DNA of 64,000 nt, taken from positions 7,501 through 71,500 of the forward strand of contig NC_087072.1 in the NCBI RefSeq assembly GCF_026151205.1, given 5' to 3'. Each line of letters begins with the position of its first letter. The first letter of the stretch is position 1. This document shows, piece by piece, positions 53,495 through 64,000 of this stretch. The notes beneath the pieces are model-generated. The model searched no databases. It was not told the DNA's origin and was given only the letters and a program-made list of their open reading frames with translations. Both the position numbers and the translations under genes were made by a program. Origin of the DNA: Bolinopsis microptera. Its lineage: Eukaryota; Ctenophora; Tentaculata; Lobata; Bolinopsidae.

Positions 53495-53502
53495 TATATA
53501 AG
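53495..53502 (+). promoter_or_regulatory. TATA box after the protease gene
   Basis: TATATAAG, 41 nt before ATG 53543. Confidence 0.55.
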
Positions 53503-53579
53503 CAGGATAAGTGGGAAACAGGTTCATTTCTCAAGATTCATAATGGACTTTGTTGCTCCTCTGTTTGTGCTGTCAATGT

Positions 53580-53933
53580 ATGGACTCTACTCAAAAAATG
53601 GAAGCAGATGCTCGAAGTACAAAAATCAAAGTCATGACCATAAAAAGTTACATACAGGATCACAATGCCAACACCAAAAAGAACAAGCTTTGCCGATATT
53701 GTTTGCAAAAAATCAGCAAAAGACATGTTTGCCCTGGAAAATACGTTTATGAATTTATAATGGAATCCTTTATCAAGCGTGTTTTCTTGAACACTCAGCC
53801 ATTTTGTTACTTGGATCTGTATCAAAACTGCAAGTCAACTATTGTTCAAGAACAACTCTTTGCAGACTGTAGCAACATAGACTCAATTTTATATCAAAAT
53901 TTAGTCTATTACATTTGTGACTATGAGTTTTAA
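53580..53933 (+). CDS. Unknown Polinton protein with zinc-binding-like cysteines
   Basis: 117 residues from MDSTQKMEADARSTKIKVMT. Contains KLCRYCLQKISKRHVCPGKY (C-x2-C...H-x-C) and later FCYLDLYQNC. An overlapping frame 53543-53752 (69 codons, MDFVAPLFVLSMYGLYSKNG) is closer to the TATA box and may be the one translated, or both may be. No family recognised. Confidence 0.55.
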   Translation: MDSTQKMEADARSTKIKVMTIKSYIQDHNANTKKNKLCRYCLQKISKRHVCPGKYVYEFIMESFIKRVFLNTQPFCYLDLYQNCKSTIVQEQLFADCSNIDSILYQNLVYYICDYEF

Positions 53934-53992
53934 AAACAGCTGAATCTGTTTATACTGCTCACTTCTTGATTAGCACTTTAGAATCTGCAGCT

Positions 53993-54403
53993 ATGAACTA
54001 TTTTCATGATGTATACTTGGGATTTCTTGCTGAGCAGATTGCTCGACAATGTGAACAAATGTCTGCTCTCAAGTGCTCAGCGTGTGAATCAAAAATAAAG
54101 AGCCCTCTATTACACATTTGTCATCAACGTGGACTTTTAGAGAAGCTGCAAATTCACTTTGAGCACGTAAGAGGACCCATGTTAACGGATATAGAAGTTT
54201 ATTACGATCAAGTGCAAGAGCTTTTACCCCACAGTGATAACCCTTTGAAAGACAAAAATAATTATGTCAATGCTGGCCGTCTGTGGTTGCAAATGTGCTC
54301 AGCAGAAATAGTATTCTACGGACGTTACATTAACGAATTCAACCATTCTTTCATAGACAGAGCTTTTAAGAAAGTGAAAAAAGATGGGGCTGCAAGAATC
54401 TGA
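53993..54403 (+). CDS. Unknown Polinton protein, C-x2-C
   Basis: 136 residues from MNYFHDVYLGFLAEQIARQC. LKCSACESKIKSPLLHICHQ gives a C-x2-C...H-x-C-H cluster that may bind zinc; the rest looks helical. AATAAA follows at about 54516. No family recognised. Confidence 0.65.
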   Translation: MNYFHDVYLGFLAEQIARQCEQMSALKCSACESKIKSPLLHICHQRGLLEKLQIHFEHVRGPMLTDIEVYYDQVQELLPHSDNPLKDKNNYVNAGRLWLQMCSAEIVFYGRYINEFNHSFIDRAFKKVKKDGAARI

Positions 54404-54557
54404 ACGGAACATTGGATATCGCTTCATGAATTTGCGCCGATACTTCCCCAGTCGCTCAAGACATGTTAATCCTAGTAATGAGTTCCCCGTCACATGATAA
54501 TCACATGTCATTTTCAATAAAGACTCTGCCATGAAAAGATCTCATCATTTCTGAAAG

Positions 54558-55034
54558 ATGAACTTTGAATTCGTTATCACAGCTACCGAGGGTTTCAGTA
54601 CTCAGAATGGAGGATTTATACTCAGAGAACTCACTCTCATATTTCCAAATGAGCAGGAGCAGCATTTTCAATTCAAGAATCCAGATACCATGTACCTGAA
54701 TCCAGATGAGATGAACATGGCAAAGTTTTCTCAGCGGAATTTGAATGGCTTTTCACCAACCGATAACGAAAGTTGTTGCCTCCCTACGGCGGTATATCCT
54801 AAAATACTTGAGGAGATACAGCATTGTAGAATATACTGTGCAGGAGAAATTGAACGTTGTTTCTTAGCTAGAAACCTACCAGATACTGAAGTTATTGATG
54901 TTTATTCTCTGTTTGACTTCAAGTACCCAGCACAGCTCGATAATCCGGGTTGTTTTAAATTACACCGTTACAGATATTGTTCACTTGCAAAAGCTAGATA
55001 TTTGGCTCGAAGACTTGAAGGATATAAATTATGA
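54558..55034 (+). CDS. Unknown Polinton protein, rightmost gene
   Basis: 158 residues. Starts MNFEFVITATEGFSTQNGGF, with HCRIYCAGEIERCFLARNLP, VIDVYSLFDFKYP and a Cys/Tyr/Arg-rich end (FKLHRYRYCSLAKARYLARR). The IYCAGEIE..L followed by D-h-YSLFDFKYP pattern hints at an RNase H/exonuclease-like fold, seen in some mobile-element proteins; I could not confirm it. It ends the coding part of the element. Confidence 0.65.
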   Translation: MNFEFVITATEGFSTQNGGFILRELTLIFPNEQEQHFQFKNPDTMYLNPDEMNMAKFSQRNLNGFSPTDNESCCLPTAVYPKILEEIQHCRIYCAGEIERCFLARNLPDTEVIDVYSLFDFKYPAQLDNPGCFKLHRYRYCSLAKARYLARRLEGYKL

Positions 55035-56580
55035 ATTAAGCGCTCATTTTTTCTTTTAACCTAACGCATGCGAGATATTACAGTTTATTTTGTGATGTAG
55101 ACTTGATAAAATACTTTTTAGCTTCATTATCAAACACTGTGTATCACTTGTTTTTTTCTCAACTTAGTATACCTCGATATTCATCAGGAAGCCTAACTCT
55201 ACAGTGAACTATAATTATCAGAGTTTTATCCTTATAGACTTTTACTCTGATAGTGAGTGAAGCTAGCACATAGCGTATAATTACAGATGGACATAGAAAA
55301 GGTATCCATTATCATAACTGTGCGTTACATAACTCATTTTAGTGGGAGTCCCCACATACATTTGACAAGTGTGGAGAGAATACTCTCCTGATTCCGTCTT
55401 TTCTTGAGAGCCAACCCCAATCTGTGATATAGCTGACTCATGGCACTGGAGATAGGCTCAGATCTCGCTAAATGAACTCTTACTATCAACTATACCACAG
55501 CAATTTTGAAATATTTTTGAGTTTTGTAAACGCAAGCTATGATGAGGGAGGGAGGGAGGGAGGAATGGGGTGAGTGGATCTCTAAGACAACAGTTCATCA
55601 TAGAATGAAGAGCTATCATTGAGATCCGGAGCTGTTAAGCCCCCATTGAGAATGATTTTACTTGGAGGAGAAGGCTCATATTTATACTAGATTCTAGTGT
55701 ACCTCACTATAAACTCGTTATAGGATAATTGACTTTTAACTGTGACGTTATTATCATAGGAAACATGTTAAAAGCCCAGCAGTGATTCTGCACGCTTTAT
55801 GATCTCATATCGCCTTAAATTCTTTAACAATAACTGGGGGGATGGTAATTTGGTTATACGTTCACTTCAGAACAGTTAATGAAATGAAGGACAGATCCTT
55901 ACCTCTTAATATTGCTTCTGTGGAACACACCCGGCTGCTCAACAAGTCAACACTCCTTCGGCGGAATATGTGGAACGAAAAGTCTAACTGATAGCATGCT
56001 GATTAGTGCACCGGCACTAGCTCACCTTACTGTAGACATATGTGATAAAATTCTTTTGTAGCTTTTACACAGTTTACAGATCGTTATAAGATAATTGACT
56101 TTCAACTATGACATTGTAATCATAGCTTATATGTTCCGGGCGTTGGTTCACGTAATTACAATAGTATGCACTGGTTGGGGTAGATCTATGATCTCATACT
56201 GCTCTATGTTCTTGGACAATACCTGATGAGACTGTAATTTGGTTATATGTTCAGTAGGAACAGTTAATGAAATAGAGCACAAATTTTTCTCATAGAATAT
56301 CGATGATCTTATATCACATCAAATTCCTGATGACAGATCTGTAGGAGTTGTAATTTAGTTATGAGCACTTCAGAACGGATGATGAAATAACGAATATAGC
56401 TCACAGTTGACATGTGGAAAAAATTTTGTATTATTTGCACAAAAGATACCGGTTGATTCTAGAATTTGTGTTATAACACACATATCATGCTCTGCACAAT
56501 TCTTAAAACCCAAATAAATTGTTCTTTATATCATAAACCTATGGAACTCTACAAAATTTAAAACTGAACGTACTCAATTT
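55035..56580. other. Polinton right non-coding region with diverged tandem duplication
   Basis: No open frame. Two diverged copies ~375 bp apart (around 55695-55880 and 56070-56290) share TAAGATAATTGACTTTCAAC-like words, GATCTCAT and TAATTTGGTTATA; a third partial copy lies at 56305-56400. A polymerase gene would be expected in an element of this class, but no polymerase motif was seen on either strand. Confidence 0.7.
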
Positions 56581-56709
56581 ACCCAATAAACCTGGGGTTC
56601 TGTACAAAATTTAGCACTGACCGTACTCAACATACCCACAGCACCTGCACAACGGGGACCGTTACTGATTCAATTAAGTGACGAGTAGTGTTACTATATT
56701 ATATCTACT
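56581..56709 (-). repeat. Polinton right terminal inverted repeat
   Basis: Reverse complement of 45310-45438; ends in CT before the duplicated AGTGTA. Confidence 0.92.
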
Positions 56710-57206
56710 AGTGTAGCGCTGTAAGATTGAGTGTTAAGATTGAGTGTAAAGATTGAGTGTAGCGCATTGAGTTTAAGATAGTGTAGGTAGCGCTTTAAGA
56801 TAGATTGAGTGTAGCGCTTTAAGATTGAGTGTAGCGCTTTAAGATTGAGTGTAGCGCTTTAAGATTGAGTGTAGCGCTGTAAGATTGAGTGTAGCGCATT
56901 AGGATAGAATGTAGCGCATTGAGTTTAAGATAGTGTAGGTAGCGCTTTAAGATAGATTGAGTGTAGCGCTTTAAGATTGAGTGTAGCGCTTTAAGATTGA
57001 GTGTATCGCTGTAAGATTGAGTGCTAAGATTGAGTGTAGCGCATTAAGATAGAATGTAGCGCATTGAGTTTAAGATAGTGTAGGTAGCGCTTTAAGATAA
57101 ATTGAGTGTAGCGGTTTAAGATTGAGTGACGAGTGTAGCGCTTTAAGATTTAATGTAGCGCTTTAAGATAGAGTGTAGCGCTTTAAGATAGATTGTTAAG
57201 AGTGAC
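56710..57206. repeat. Right half of the split 20-bp minisatellite
   Basis: The same unit and orientation as 44928-45309. Joining the two flanks over one AGTGTA restores an uninterrupted GATTGAGTGTAGCGCTG phase. Confidence 0.9.
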
Positions 57207-58840
57207 GTAATTCATGAAAACGACTGACATAAGCGTAATTAACGGGTCGCCTCGAGGTTTCCACAAGCACATGACTACATCAATCTTTGTTTGTTTACAA
57301 TACCCTATCTCGTATCGGTAAATGATCCAAATCAAGGGTATTCCTGTATTTATTAGCAACTACAGAGCGTGTCAAACTAGTACCACATTTAAATTATACC
57401 ACACCAAACCGGGGTTACATAAGTCCGGGTTACCGGGGTTACCGGGGTTACATAAGTCTACTGTAATATTACTGTGAAAGGTATTACAATCACATCACAT
57501 AGCCCCGCCAACCTTAAGGGCCAAAAGCATAACTAAACTAAAGTAGTAGTAGTTAATACCATGTATAGTGTATACAGTGCATAACAGTGTACTGTATAGC
57601 ACTGTGTTATAACAACAGCTACTACTACAAGTCAGAATCGGACACAGCTGCTGAGAGAGAACACAACAAGGCCACGTGATATACAGAATACAATAGATGT
57701 GGATTCTGTGGATTCTGTGGATTATACTAAGGAAATAGGACTTTAGAACACTGTAAGAAGATGACAATCAGACCTCATCAATATACAATAGATATGGATT
57801 CTGGCGGAGAAGCGTATATTTCTATAGCAAATAACAATAAAATAGCTCCTAACACGTTCACTAGCTTTTATCCGGGCCGGCCTTGTAACCATGGTTACAA
57901 TAGCCGTGCTCAATAACTGAGAATTTAACAACGAGTTTAGTTACACGTGTCCCTCTAGCTCTTGTATATCCCTCTAGTATAGTATAGTTCTTGCATAATG
58001 CATGTCCCTTTTGATCAGCCTGGCTGGCTGGCGCGGGCTTTGCGCGCGAAAAGGGAAAAGCAGCATCAAACAACGAGAGAGCTCAATAACTGAGAGAGAG
58101 CTCAATAATAATAATATAACTGAGAATTAGGAAACGAGAGAGGCAGTAATTGATTTGTATACAGATCAACACGCACCTGTTGTTAGGTTCTCGCTGTTGC
58201 CTTTTATTTATTAGCGATTAACTGCTATCTATGAGGGACCGCTAATACATAATATTATATATTGTATATAATTATAATATAATGTCCGCCTGCTGAGATG
58301 ATAAAAGTGGAATGTACTCCTCAAGTCCTCATTATGTAGCTCAACTTGTTAAAGGTTGAGGAATGAACTGTATACACTGTGTATACTGTAATAACTAATG
58401 CCGCACCGTGTTAACTACAGGTGGTGAGGCAGCTGCTGGCATTACAGCATAACAATCCTCGACAAAGTAGGCTTAACATAGGCTTAACAACATAGATAAA
58501 GTAGGCTTAACATACTTAACATAGGCTTAGTATAGGCTGTATAGTTATAACAAAGATGATTAGTCAGACCTAACAATAAGGCTGTGTCCCGATTAGTTAT
58601 ATTGGAAATGCAACTTGGAAAGTGTGGTTACTGTAGCAACCACTGTGTAGGCGCCGCAAGTTTGAAATGCAACTTGGAAAGTGTGGTTAATACTGTAGGC
58701 GCCGCAAGTTTGAAATGCAACTTGGAAAGTGTGGTTAGGTTACTGTAGGCGCCGCAAGTTTGAAATGCAAAATGAGCATTAAAACAAAGGAATAAGAATT
58801 AGTACGTATGTGATTTTTATTTCATACAAGAAAACGTACC
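57207..58840. other. Intergenic with three copies of a ~60-bp repeat at 58600-58770
   Basis: Three copies of TTTGAAATGCAACTTGGAAA GTGTGGTTA with GTAGGCGCCGCAAG at about 58605, 58664 and 58713. Small ACCGGGGTT (57425) and GGATTCTGT (57700) repeats. No gene recognised. Confidence 0.55.
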
Positions 58841-58844
58841 TATG

Positions 58845-60035
58845 ATATATTCTCCCTCAGTCCTCATCCTCCTCCTCAGTCATCCCCAAGTCCCCCTCCT
58901 CCTCCTCCTATTCAGTCCTCCTCCTCCTCCTCCTCCTTTCAGTGTACTCAGTCCTCCTCCCCTCATCTCCTCTTCCCTCTCAGTCATCCTCCTCGCCATC
59001 CTCCTCAGTCCTCCTTCTCCTGGGTCCTAATCCTCTCCTCTTCATCTCCTCCTCTTCCTCCTTCGGTCCTCAGTCCTCCTCCTCCTGGGTCCTCCTCTCA
59101 TCCTTCTCATCAAGTCCTCCTCTCCCCAGTCCTCTCCCAGTCCCCCCCTTTCCTCCTCCTATTCAGTTCCTCTCCTCCTCCTCCTCCTCAGTTCTCCTCA
59201 GTCCTCTTCTAATTTCTCCTAAGTCCTCCTCCTGAGTCCTCCTCCTCTTCCTTCTGAGTCCTCATCTGGTCCTCCTCCCTCTCAGTCATCCTCCTCTGTC
59301 AATCCTCCTTCAGCCATCCTCCCCAGCCATCCTCCTCAGCCATCCTCCTCAAGTACTCCTCAGTCCTCTCCTTCTCAGTCATCGTTCAGTCATCCTCCTC
59401 AGTCCCTCCTCAGTCCTCCTCCTCCTCTTGGGTCCTCCTCCTCCTCCTCCTCTGGGTCTCGTGGTCTTCCTGATCCTCCCCAGTCCTTCTTCTCCACCCC
59501 CCTCAGTCCTCCTCCAACTCTTTCCTCCTTAGTCCTCAGTCCTCATCATCATGTCCTCAAACAGTTTCCTCCTACACGGTCCTCCTCTCCTCCTGGGGCC
59601 TTTTCCTGGGTCCTCCTCCTGGGTCCTCCTCCTCCTGGGTCCTCCTCCTCCTGGGTCCTCCTTCTCTCCTCAGTCCTTCTCACTCCTCCTCCTCAGGTCC
59701 TTTCATCCTCTTCTCCTCTTCCTCCTTCCTCATCCCTCTCCAGTCATCCTCCTCATCCATCCTCCTCAGCCATCCTCCTCAGTCATCATCTCTCAGTCCT
59801 CCTCAGTCCTCTGAGTCTCCTCCTGGTCCTCCTCCTCCTGAGTCACCTCCAGAGTTCTCCTCCTCCTCCTCCTAGGTCCTCATTTCTGGGGTCCTCCTCC
59901 TCCTCCTCCTCCTGGGTCTTCTTCTTCTCCTCCCTCTACAGTCAATCCTCCTCAGTCATCTCCTCAGGTCATCCTCCTCAGCCATCCTCCTCAGCCAGAT
60001 CCTTCTCAGCCATCCTCCTCAGTCTCTTCAGTACT
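58845..60035. repeat. 1.2-kb pyrimidine-rich tract (TCC/CAGTCC repeats)
   Basis: Almost pure TCCTCC with CAGTCCTCCTCC, CATCCTCCTCAGC and TGGGTCCTCCTCC variants. Nearly purine-free on this strand, so it can form triplex (H-DNA). The serine/proline/leucine-rich frames within are artefacts. Confidence 0.92.
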
Positions 60036-60051
60036 CTTCAGTCCTCAAAAT

Positions 60052-60225
60052 GTTTGTCGCTAATGTCACCAATGTCGCTATGTCCACCAATGTCCATCCA
60101 TGTTTCCGTCCGGGTCGCCATGTCCGTCCGAGTCCGCCAATGTCCTTCCGAGTCCGCCAATGGCGGCCGCGAGGACGCCAATGTCCGTCCGATCCGGCCA
60201 ATGGTCCGTCCGTGTCCGCAATGTC
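60052..60225. repeat. Degenerate ~21-bp repeat
   Basis: Loose tandem repetition of CCAATGTCCGTCCGAGTCCG and relatives; all three forward frames stay open over it, so no gene is called. Confidence 0.75.
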
Positions 60226-60552
60226 CAAAAAAACACGTAGCCGTTGTCTCATAGAATCAAAAAAGGGAGGAATAGGCGGACATAGACGGACATGACACCC
60301 CCTTAAGTGTACCAACTCAAATTAATAATAGGTACTACCGTAATTTGTAGTTTGCTGAACGTAGGATAAAAACGAACATCAAAGAAGTTCGCTTTGTATA
60401 TCTACAAAGAACAGCTTAAAAAGATATAAGCCTATTAATCGTTTAATATTATTGGATATTGATTGAACAGTTTTGTTTAATAAGTGTTGTATAAATAAGT
60501 CAACAAAAAGAATATTCTTCCGCTTGTTAGTACCCCACCTTAGTGCCCTCAG

Positions 60553-63500
60553 TCATCAAACCACTTCACAAAGGGTTCACATCGTGTCTTGTCAGTTCTT
60601 ACAGTTTCGTTTCCCGCTGCGCAAGGGGTCTTGAATTCTGAAATAATTTGTTTTTACTATTAGTGCTTTTCGTTTGTAAATAAAAACTAGTCTCCATAGT
60701 TATAATAACGATAATAAACAGAGTGTATTAAAACTTTGGTTATCTTTGATTTTATAATTCTATTTTGCTTCTTTCAAATGAACCTCATAAAGAAATTAGG
60801 TTGTTATGTTCACCTGTGTTGAGATCTCAGGGCTGGTTACCTCGATAACTCTTTCTGGAGGGCTTCTGGAGGACTGAAGTTCGGTCGTCATACTTATTCA
60901 CTAAGGACACTCTAGCACTAGTGTGGAATTTAATTTATTAAGAGCATGTATAAGTTAGAATGCGTATCTTCATTAAGTCATTAGATGTAGTTGTTATTTC
61001 AATTAGCATTCTATAGTAATGAAACTTACCCCTATTTTATTTTCCCCCTTTAGCTTTCGTCGGTTTGATGAGATCTTTTTGCTGGCTGTATAAAATAGAA
61101 AGTGTTTAGTAAATCCTGTTGTGTGTGAATGGTGATGCTATGTGTTATTTAGATGTTTACATGTTTCAATACCTGGATGTAAACACTCGGGTTCTTTAAA
61201 TTGGAAATAAATATCCGTTCCTGAGTGCAGGTCACCTCGCTGCTCCCTTTATTGAGAGCTCTGGATTCAACGCAATTCAATTCCACCACAGTCTGAATTA
61301 CTGGGACTGTGTTGTTGTTATGATCGGTAGTTGAACCACTCATCTTTCAGTCCGTGCAGCTCATGTAGAAATATCAATTGAATCACGTGACATGATTTAA
61401 TTTGTTGTGTGATACAAGTATTTATTATAACGTTATTTTAACAGTTCTATCCTACCGAACACTTTCAAGCAAACCAGCACTAATATACAAAACCATTGCT
61501 TGCTCGGGGGTTCCGAGTCTCATATACTGTGTAACAATTATAGTATAAGCTTCTAAGTTATACTTACACATGGCAGTTTTGTCAGTGTTTGATGTCCATC
61601 CTGCGTCACATGGTCTCAGGCTTGTCATATCTTTGTTTTGTAGCTTCCAGTGGACACTCAAGCTGAAAAATAAGAAGTAGTTAGAACTAATGTGATATAA
61701 AATATAGAAATGTGGAATAATACAGAATGCCCTGAATTATCCCCTGGTCCATAAAATAAGAATCCTTACCACACGCAGTCCTCCCATGAGTTTTGGTTCC
61801 TGGCCAGGGTAACAAGTTGTACACAAGGCTGCTCTTCTGAACTTGATCAAATTATCAGGTATTTCTTCACACGTGTTCATTCAATATTTTGTAGCTTCCA
61901 GGTGGACATGACTCTGGAATATAATTGGAATCTTTAAAACAGAAGATCGTTGAATCACCATAATGAAAAGTTATTTTAAGTAACAAAAAATTTATATCCT
62001 CGTTATTTAAACAAGGAAGCTCGGGGACTATTTCTTTTAAAATGTAGCACAATCAAAATTGTTAATGGGGTCATAATTTGAGTATGGTATCATATTCATA
62101 ATTTAAACAATTGTACGAACATGTTTTTAACTTACACTTTCAGGCAACCTGCACTAATATACTAAACCATTGCTTGCTCGGGGGTCCGAGTTCTCAATAC
62201 TTGTATAACAATAGTATAAGATTTCTAAGTTATCTTACACAGGCAGTTTTATGTCTGTGTTTGATGTCCATCCTGTGGCACATGTGTCCAAGCCTTGTCA
62301 TATCTTTGTTCTTGTAGCTTCCAGCTGGACACTCAGCTAAAAAAACACAGATTTGAGAAGTTTTCTTGGCTCTAAAGCTTTTTCAAAGTGTTTGACTTCT
62401 AAACAAGTCCAAACTATCATATCACTAGTACAATTACTCCGGTCTGATTAACCAGATTTAAGGACCCCCATTCGTAACCTTACCCCATTCACACTTGCCG
62501 GGTTCTTGAAAGAATACTTACCACAAGCGCAATCTGAGTTTGATTCTTTGCTAATGTTACAGGTCGCAGGAAGTGTTTAAAAAAGTATGTGCGGCTATAG
62601 TTGTCACTTTTAAATTGTAATATATAATTACTTTGCCGAACTTTATTTCAACGGAATTAATGGACGCTGGATGCTCTAGCTTTTATATTAATGATCCGTT
62701 CAAATTAAAATGTGGTACAAGTCAATACTTCTTTGGGACAGTTTTCACCAAAAAGTGGTCACTACGTGTAATTATTGTCCAGGAACATGACTTACTATTT
62801 TAAAACATAACAATAGATAAGCTTCCAAGTTATCTTACCAAAGGCAGTTTTGTCTGTATTTGGTTGTTAATCCTGCGTCACATGTGTCACAGCTTGGTCA
62901 TAGCACCATTTCCGAATATTGTTCCTTCTCCACCAGCTATGAAATGTATAGCGGTACAAGTTGCTTGTTTTCTGACGATAAGGAAAATCGTTATATAAGT
63001 ACAGTTCAGTGTGATACAGACTGAAAAATAAAGAAGTAGTTAGAAAAATATGAGCTAAAAAATATAAAATGTGAATTTTACAGAATGCCTGAATTGTCCC
63101 CTGGTCCTATAATAAGAATCCTTACAACACGCAGTCCTCCTGAGTTTTTGCGTTCCTGGCCTGGGTGGTAACTAGTTGTACACAAGGGTACTCCTTCTGA
63201 ACTGATCATATTATCAGGACATTCTTCACAGTGTTAATCATCAATATTCTTGAGCTTCCAGGTGACATGACTCTGAATAAATTGGAAATCTTTTTAAACA
63301 CGCGACGTTTGAAATCACCATAGTGAAAAGTTATTTTAAGTACAATTTATATCCTCGGTCTTTTTAAACAAGTGAAGCTCGGACTATTCTTTTAAATGTA
63401 CGCACAATCATAATTGTTAAAGGGGTCATATATTGAGTAGGATCATATTCATAATTTACACAAACTGTACGAAACCAAGTTTTTAACTAACCCTTTCAGG

Positions 63501-63694
63501 CAACCCAGCACTAATATAACTAAACAAATTGCTTGCTCGGGGGTCCGAGTCTCAAATACTGGTGTAACAATTAGTATAAGTTACTAAGTTATCTTACCAC
63601 AGGCAGTTTTGTCAGGTTTGATGTCCATCTCTGTGTCACATGTGTCACAGCTTGTCATTTCTTTGTTCTTGTAGCTTCCAGATGGACACTCAGC
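60553..63694 (-). CDS. Cysteine-rich receptor-like gene: sushi and GCC2/GCC3-like exons (partial)
   Basis: Probable exons (minus): type A at 63599-63694, 62839-62937, 62240-62337 and 61570-61662, encoding ECPSGSYKNKEMTSCDTCDT-like ephrin-receptor/GCC2-GCC3 repeats; type B at 63126-63273 and 61772-61914 (SCPPGSYKI and QPCVQLVTLARNQNS); type C near 63870-63925 and 62520-62570 (CNISKESNSDCACG). A sushi-like exon at about 61178-61340 follows (VELNCVESRALNKGSSEVTC, ending PEC after one likely indel). Last come small terminal exons 60841-60900 and 60553-60637 (TPCAAGNETVRTDKTRCEPF, then VKWFDD and a TGA), whose phases fit. The gene is probably extracellular or membrane-bound, like SVEP1/SCUBE-type proteins. 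Its 5' end is beyond the window. Most repeat exons carry one-base shifts against each other, from decay or from uncorrected reads. Confidence 0.6.
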
Positions 63695-63950
63695 TAAAAA
63701 AAAACACAGATTGAGGAAGTTTTCTTGGTCGAAGCCATTTCAAGTGTTTTGACTTCAACAAGTCCAACTTCATATCACTAGTAAATACTCCGGTTTGACT
63801 TTCACCCAGATTTAAGGCAACATCGTACCTTCCCCAATCTCACACTTGCCGGGTCTTTTGACAAGAATACTTTCCACAAGCGGCAATCTGACGTTTGATT
63901 CTTTGCTAATGTTTACAGCGTCGCAGATGTTTTAAAAAAGTATGTGCGGC
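61440..63950 (-). repeat. Tandem duplication of ~1.35 kb inside the cysteine-rich gene
   Basis: Type A, B and C exons and their introns recur with a constant offset of ~1,355 bp (61843 to 63200, 62288 to 63645, 62545 to 63900). Identity is high but broken by many single-base insertions and deletions, in coding and intron parts alike. Confidence 0.8.
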
Positions 63951-64000
63951 TATCCTTATAGTGTGTCACTTTAATATTGTAAATATATAATTACTTTGCC

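Larger units (their letters stand above)
45310..56709 (+). mobile_element. Polinton/Maverick, 11,400 bp, 6-bp target duplication, no DNA polymerase
   Basis: Begins AGTAGATATAATATAG and ends with its reverse complement ...ATATCTACT. It is flanked by AGTGTA at 45304-45309 and 56710-56715. A start in AG, end in CT and a 6-bp duplication are Polinton hallmarks. It contains integrase, packaging ATPase, adenain-like protease, major and minor capsid genes. The family's protein-primed type B DNA polymerase (usually over 1,000 codons) is absent: all sequence is accounted for by other genes or a 1.5-kb non-coding end. All retained genes are open. Confidence 0.95.

Noticed and set aside
58842-59814. Serine/proline/leucine-rich frames
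   Set aside because: Low-complexity TCC tract.

Overview
This is animal (metazoan) nuclear DNA. The evidence is spliced genes with GT-AG introns, SLC7, MED12, ABHD17 and dynein heavy chain homologues, an Ig/Kazal/VWD secreted protein, non-LTR, Penelope-like, hAT and Polinton/Maverick mobile elements, and a very high minisatellite load. MED12 and dynein are strongly diverged from the vertebrate versions. An early-branching or fast-evolving animal (cnidarian or ctenophore grade) fits best, but the species is not determined.

Layout. 0.6-1.2 kb: first two coding exons of an ABHD17-type hydrolase (minus). 2.4-11 kb: decayed retroelements (a truncated RT ORF at 2890-5079 and several fragments) and a dense cluster of small dispersed repeats. 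10.5-11.3 kb: the last two exons of a dynein heavy chain (minus), followed by a 3.1-kb minisatellite grown from its 3' splice site. 15.2-17.7 kb: a complete two-exon secreted Ig-Kazal-Ig-VWD gene (plus). 19.2-20.0 kb: a deleted hAT element with a perfect 8-bp target duplication. 21.7-24.4 kb: intergenic minisatellites. 25.9-27.3 kb: an odd retroelement between 26-bp direct repeats. 28.9-34.8 kb: five consecutive exons of MED12 (plus), missed by simple ORF calling. 36.5-40.9 kb: a complete five-exon SLC7-family amino-acid transporter (minus). 40.9-43.1 kb: a head-to-head Penelope-like element. 45.3-56.7 kb: a precisely bounded 11.4-kb Polinton/Maverick without a recognisable DNA polymerase, inserted in a minisatellite. 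58.8-60.0 kb: a pyrimidine-rich tract. 60.5-64 kb: a minus-strand cysteine-rich receptor-like gene (sushi plus GCC2/GCC3-like exons) with a 1.35-kb internal tandem duplication and many one-base indels.

The main theme is that the large minisatellites in the host genes are not placed at random. At eight exon-intron junctions in four unrelated genes (ABHD17, dynein, MED12, SLC7) the repeat unit contains the splice site and a piece of the adjoining exon, giving from two to about forty decoy 5' or 3' splice sites beside the real one. Introns in this region appear to have grown by tandem amplification seeded at exon edges.

The Polinton carries two leftward genes (a zinc-finger/coiled-coil protein and a signal-peptide/TM protein) and a rightward block: integrase with chromodomain, packaging ATPase, two small proteins, penton-like minor capsid protein, pVI-like protein, major capsid protein, adenain-like protease and three or four unknowns. 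Several genes have their own TATA box, often inside the preceding gene. Integration and virion functions are present while the family's own polymerase is absent.
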